Assembly (NCBI RefSeq): GCF_004117055.1
Contig: NZ_CP026363.1
Location: forward strand, 3,154,001-3,218,000
Direction: 5' to 3'
Length of the DNA stretch: 64,000 bases
Source of the DNA: Brevibacillus agri
GTDB lineage: Bacteria > Bacillota > Bacilli > Brevibacillales > Brevibacillaceae
Part shown: piece after piece, positions 63,039-64,000 of the stretch
Position numbering within the stretch: the first letter of the stretch is position 1
How the letters are laid out: every line of letters starts with the position of its first letter
Made by a program: the position numbers and the translations under genes
The notes under the pieces: generated by a model
Told to the model about the DNA's origin: nothing
The model's database searches: none
What the model saw: only the letters and a program-made list of their open reading frames with translations

Positions 63039-64000
63039 CTATTTCATGATCGCTTTTTCGTAGACTGCCACCAGTTGCTGGACTGCGCTCGTCGGCGACA
63101 GCTCTCCGCTGGCTACAGCCTGTTCAATCGCCGGCAGCAGTTGCGCGACCTGCGGATTGCCGAAAAACGTCGCGCGCAAATAGTCCTGCGCCATGCTGTG
63201 CATCCAGTCGAGCAGTTGCGCCTTGCGCCGGGCCTCGAAGCCGCCTGACTTCACGGTCGTCTCGCGGAACTGTCCGATGACGTCCCATATCTCGGGAATC
63301 CCTTCGCCAGTCACGGACGAACACATGTACGCCTTCGTCTCCCAGCCGGTTGTCGCAGGCTGCAAGTAGTGCAGCACCCGGTTGTATTCGCCCTTGGCGA
63401 TCAGCGCGCGGGTGCGGTTTTCCCCGTCTGCCTTGTGAATCAACAGCGCATCGGCAATTTCCATGATGCCTTTTTTGATGCCTTGCAGCTCGTCGCCCGC
63501 TCCCGTCAGCATCAGCAGCAAAAAGAAATCGACCATCGACCTGACCGTCGTCTCGCTTTGCCCGACACCGACCGTCTCGACCAGAATCACGTCGTAACCT
63601 GCCGCTTCGCAAATCAGCATCGTCTCCCGCGTCTTGCGGTTGACGCCGCCAAGCGTCCCGCCCGTCGCGGACGGCCGGATGAACGCCTGCGGATTGCGCG
63701 ACAACAGCTCCATCCGCGTCTTGTCCCCGAGAATGCTGCCGCGCGTCACCGTGCTGCTCGGATCGACCGCGAGCACGGCGACCCGGTGGCCTTTTTCGCA
63801 CAGCATCGTGCCAAATGCTTCGATAAACGTACTCTTGCCCGCTCCCGGCACGCCGGACACGCCGATGCGAATCGAATTTCCCGTGTGCGGCAAAAGCTGG
63901 CGGATCACCTCCTGAGCCATCTCCATATGGGCGGCGGAGTTGCTCTCGACAAGCGTAATCGCCTGCGCGAGCACGGTCCGGTTGTTTTCGCGCACGCCCT
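63039..64000 (-). CDS. meaB: Methylmalonyl-CoA mutase-associated GTPase MeaB, 5'-truncated by window edge
   Basis: A GTPase chaperone that loads and protects B12-dependent methylmalonyl-CoA mutase. P-loop GVSGVPGAGKSTF, switch DPSSTVTRGSILGDKTRM, VETVGVGQSE and a base-specificity HKAD are present. The reading frame is open to the window end; the GTG at 63995 is internal (GVRENNRTVLAQAITLVE is normal family sequence), so the true start lies beyond 64000. The mutase subunits are expected just outside the window. Confidence 0.93.
   Translation of the reverse strand, partial: GVRENNRTVLAQAITLVESNSAAHMEMAQEVIRQLLPHTGNSIRIGVSGVPGAGKSTFIEAFGTMLCEKGHRVAVLAVDPSSTVTRGSILGDKTRMELLSRNPQAFIRPSATGGTLGGVNRKTRETMLICEAAGYDVILVETVGVGQSETTVRSMVDFFLLLMLTGAGDELQGIKKGIMEIADALLIHKADGENRTRALIAKGEYNRVLHYLQPATTGWETKAYMCSSVTGEGIPEIWDVIGQFRETTVKSGGFEARRKAQLLDWMHSMAQDYLRATFFGNPQVAQLLPAIEQAVASGELSPTSAVQQLVAVYEKAIMK

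Noticed and set aside
1..64000. tRNA, rRNA or replication origin
   Set aside because: No cloverleaf ending in CCA, no rRNA signature and no DnaA-box cluster was noticed on either strand by eye.

Overview
The window looks like a chromosomal segment of a moderately high-GC, spore-former-type Firmicute, most probably Brevibacillus or a close Paenibacillaceae relative. The basis is Bacillus-style gene content (glsA-glnT, gltA/gltC divergence, ytm/ytn-like sulfur genes, khtTU, Lsa-type ABC-F), strong AGGAGG ribosome-binding sites, frequent GTG/TTG starts and TTGACA/TATAAT promoters. This is inference from gene content; no rRNA or tRNA gene was seen. Both window ends cut genes: glsA on the left and meaB on the right. 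LAYOUT: 1-2.2 kb glutaminase and Na+/amino-acid symporter (glutamine use). 2.4-6.3 kb a bacterial Pnkp/Hen1 RNA-repair operon. 6.4-7.8 kb a 9-bp tandem repeat and a decayed, Fur-box-preceded AraC-type regulator fused in frame to half of an MFS exporter. 7.9-13.1 kb a gluconate regulon (6-phosphogluconate dehydrogenase, RpiR regulator, gluconokinase, gluconate permease) with shared A/T-rich palindromes in its promoters. 13.1-15.3 kb small genes, a dispersed repeat and two long foldback elements. 15.4-21 kb glutamate synthase large subunit with divergent gltC and GltC-box-like operators. 21.4-34.6 kb a sulfur-scavenging region: a ten-gene minus-strand run (glutaredoxin, two MetNIQ-type ABC importers, flavin monooxygenase, M20 deacylase, N-acetyltransferase) resembling the S-(2-succino)cysteine-type salvage loci of B. 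subtilis, plus a divergent luciferase-like oxidoreductase and a second monooxygenase. All three transcription units begin with a compact leader terminator. 34.7-37.5 kb an IS30 element and a broken MoxR-ATPase/DUF5682 locus. 37.8-43.4 kb tryptophan dioxygenase, a damaged amidohydrolase, DedA and a KhtTU-like K+ efflux pair. 43.4-49.4 kb a thiazole/oxazole-modified microcin (TOMM) cluster of the heterocycloanthracin/sonorensin type with its Cys-rich precursor. 49.6-56.4 kb an AT-rich type I restriction-modification island with an extra gene and a TAEL-repeat specificity subunit. 56.6-59.5 kb two unknown genes and an Lsa-type ABC-F resistance gene with a complete attenuator. 59.6-64 kb accC, a carrier lacking the biotinyl lysine, a carboxyltransferase and meaB (propionyl/methylmalonyl-CoA metabolism). 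The most interesting points are the TOMM cluster with an unusual 16-cysteine core peptide; the ABC-F leader, with a two-codon upstream ORF and three mutually complementary segments; three similarly built leaders in front of sulfur oxidoreductase operons; the paired long foldback elements; and the BCCP-like protein whose biotinylation lysine is Gln.
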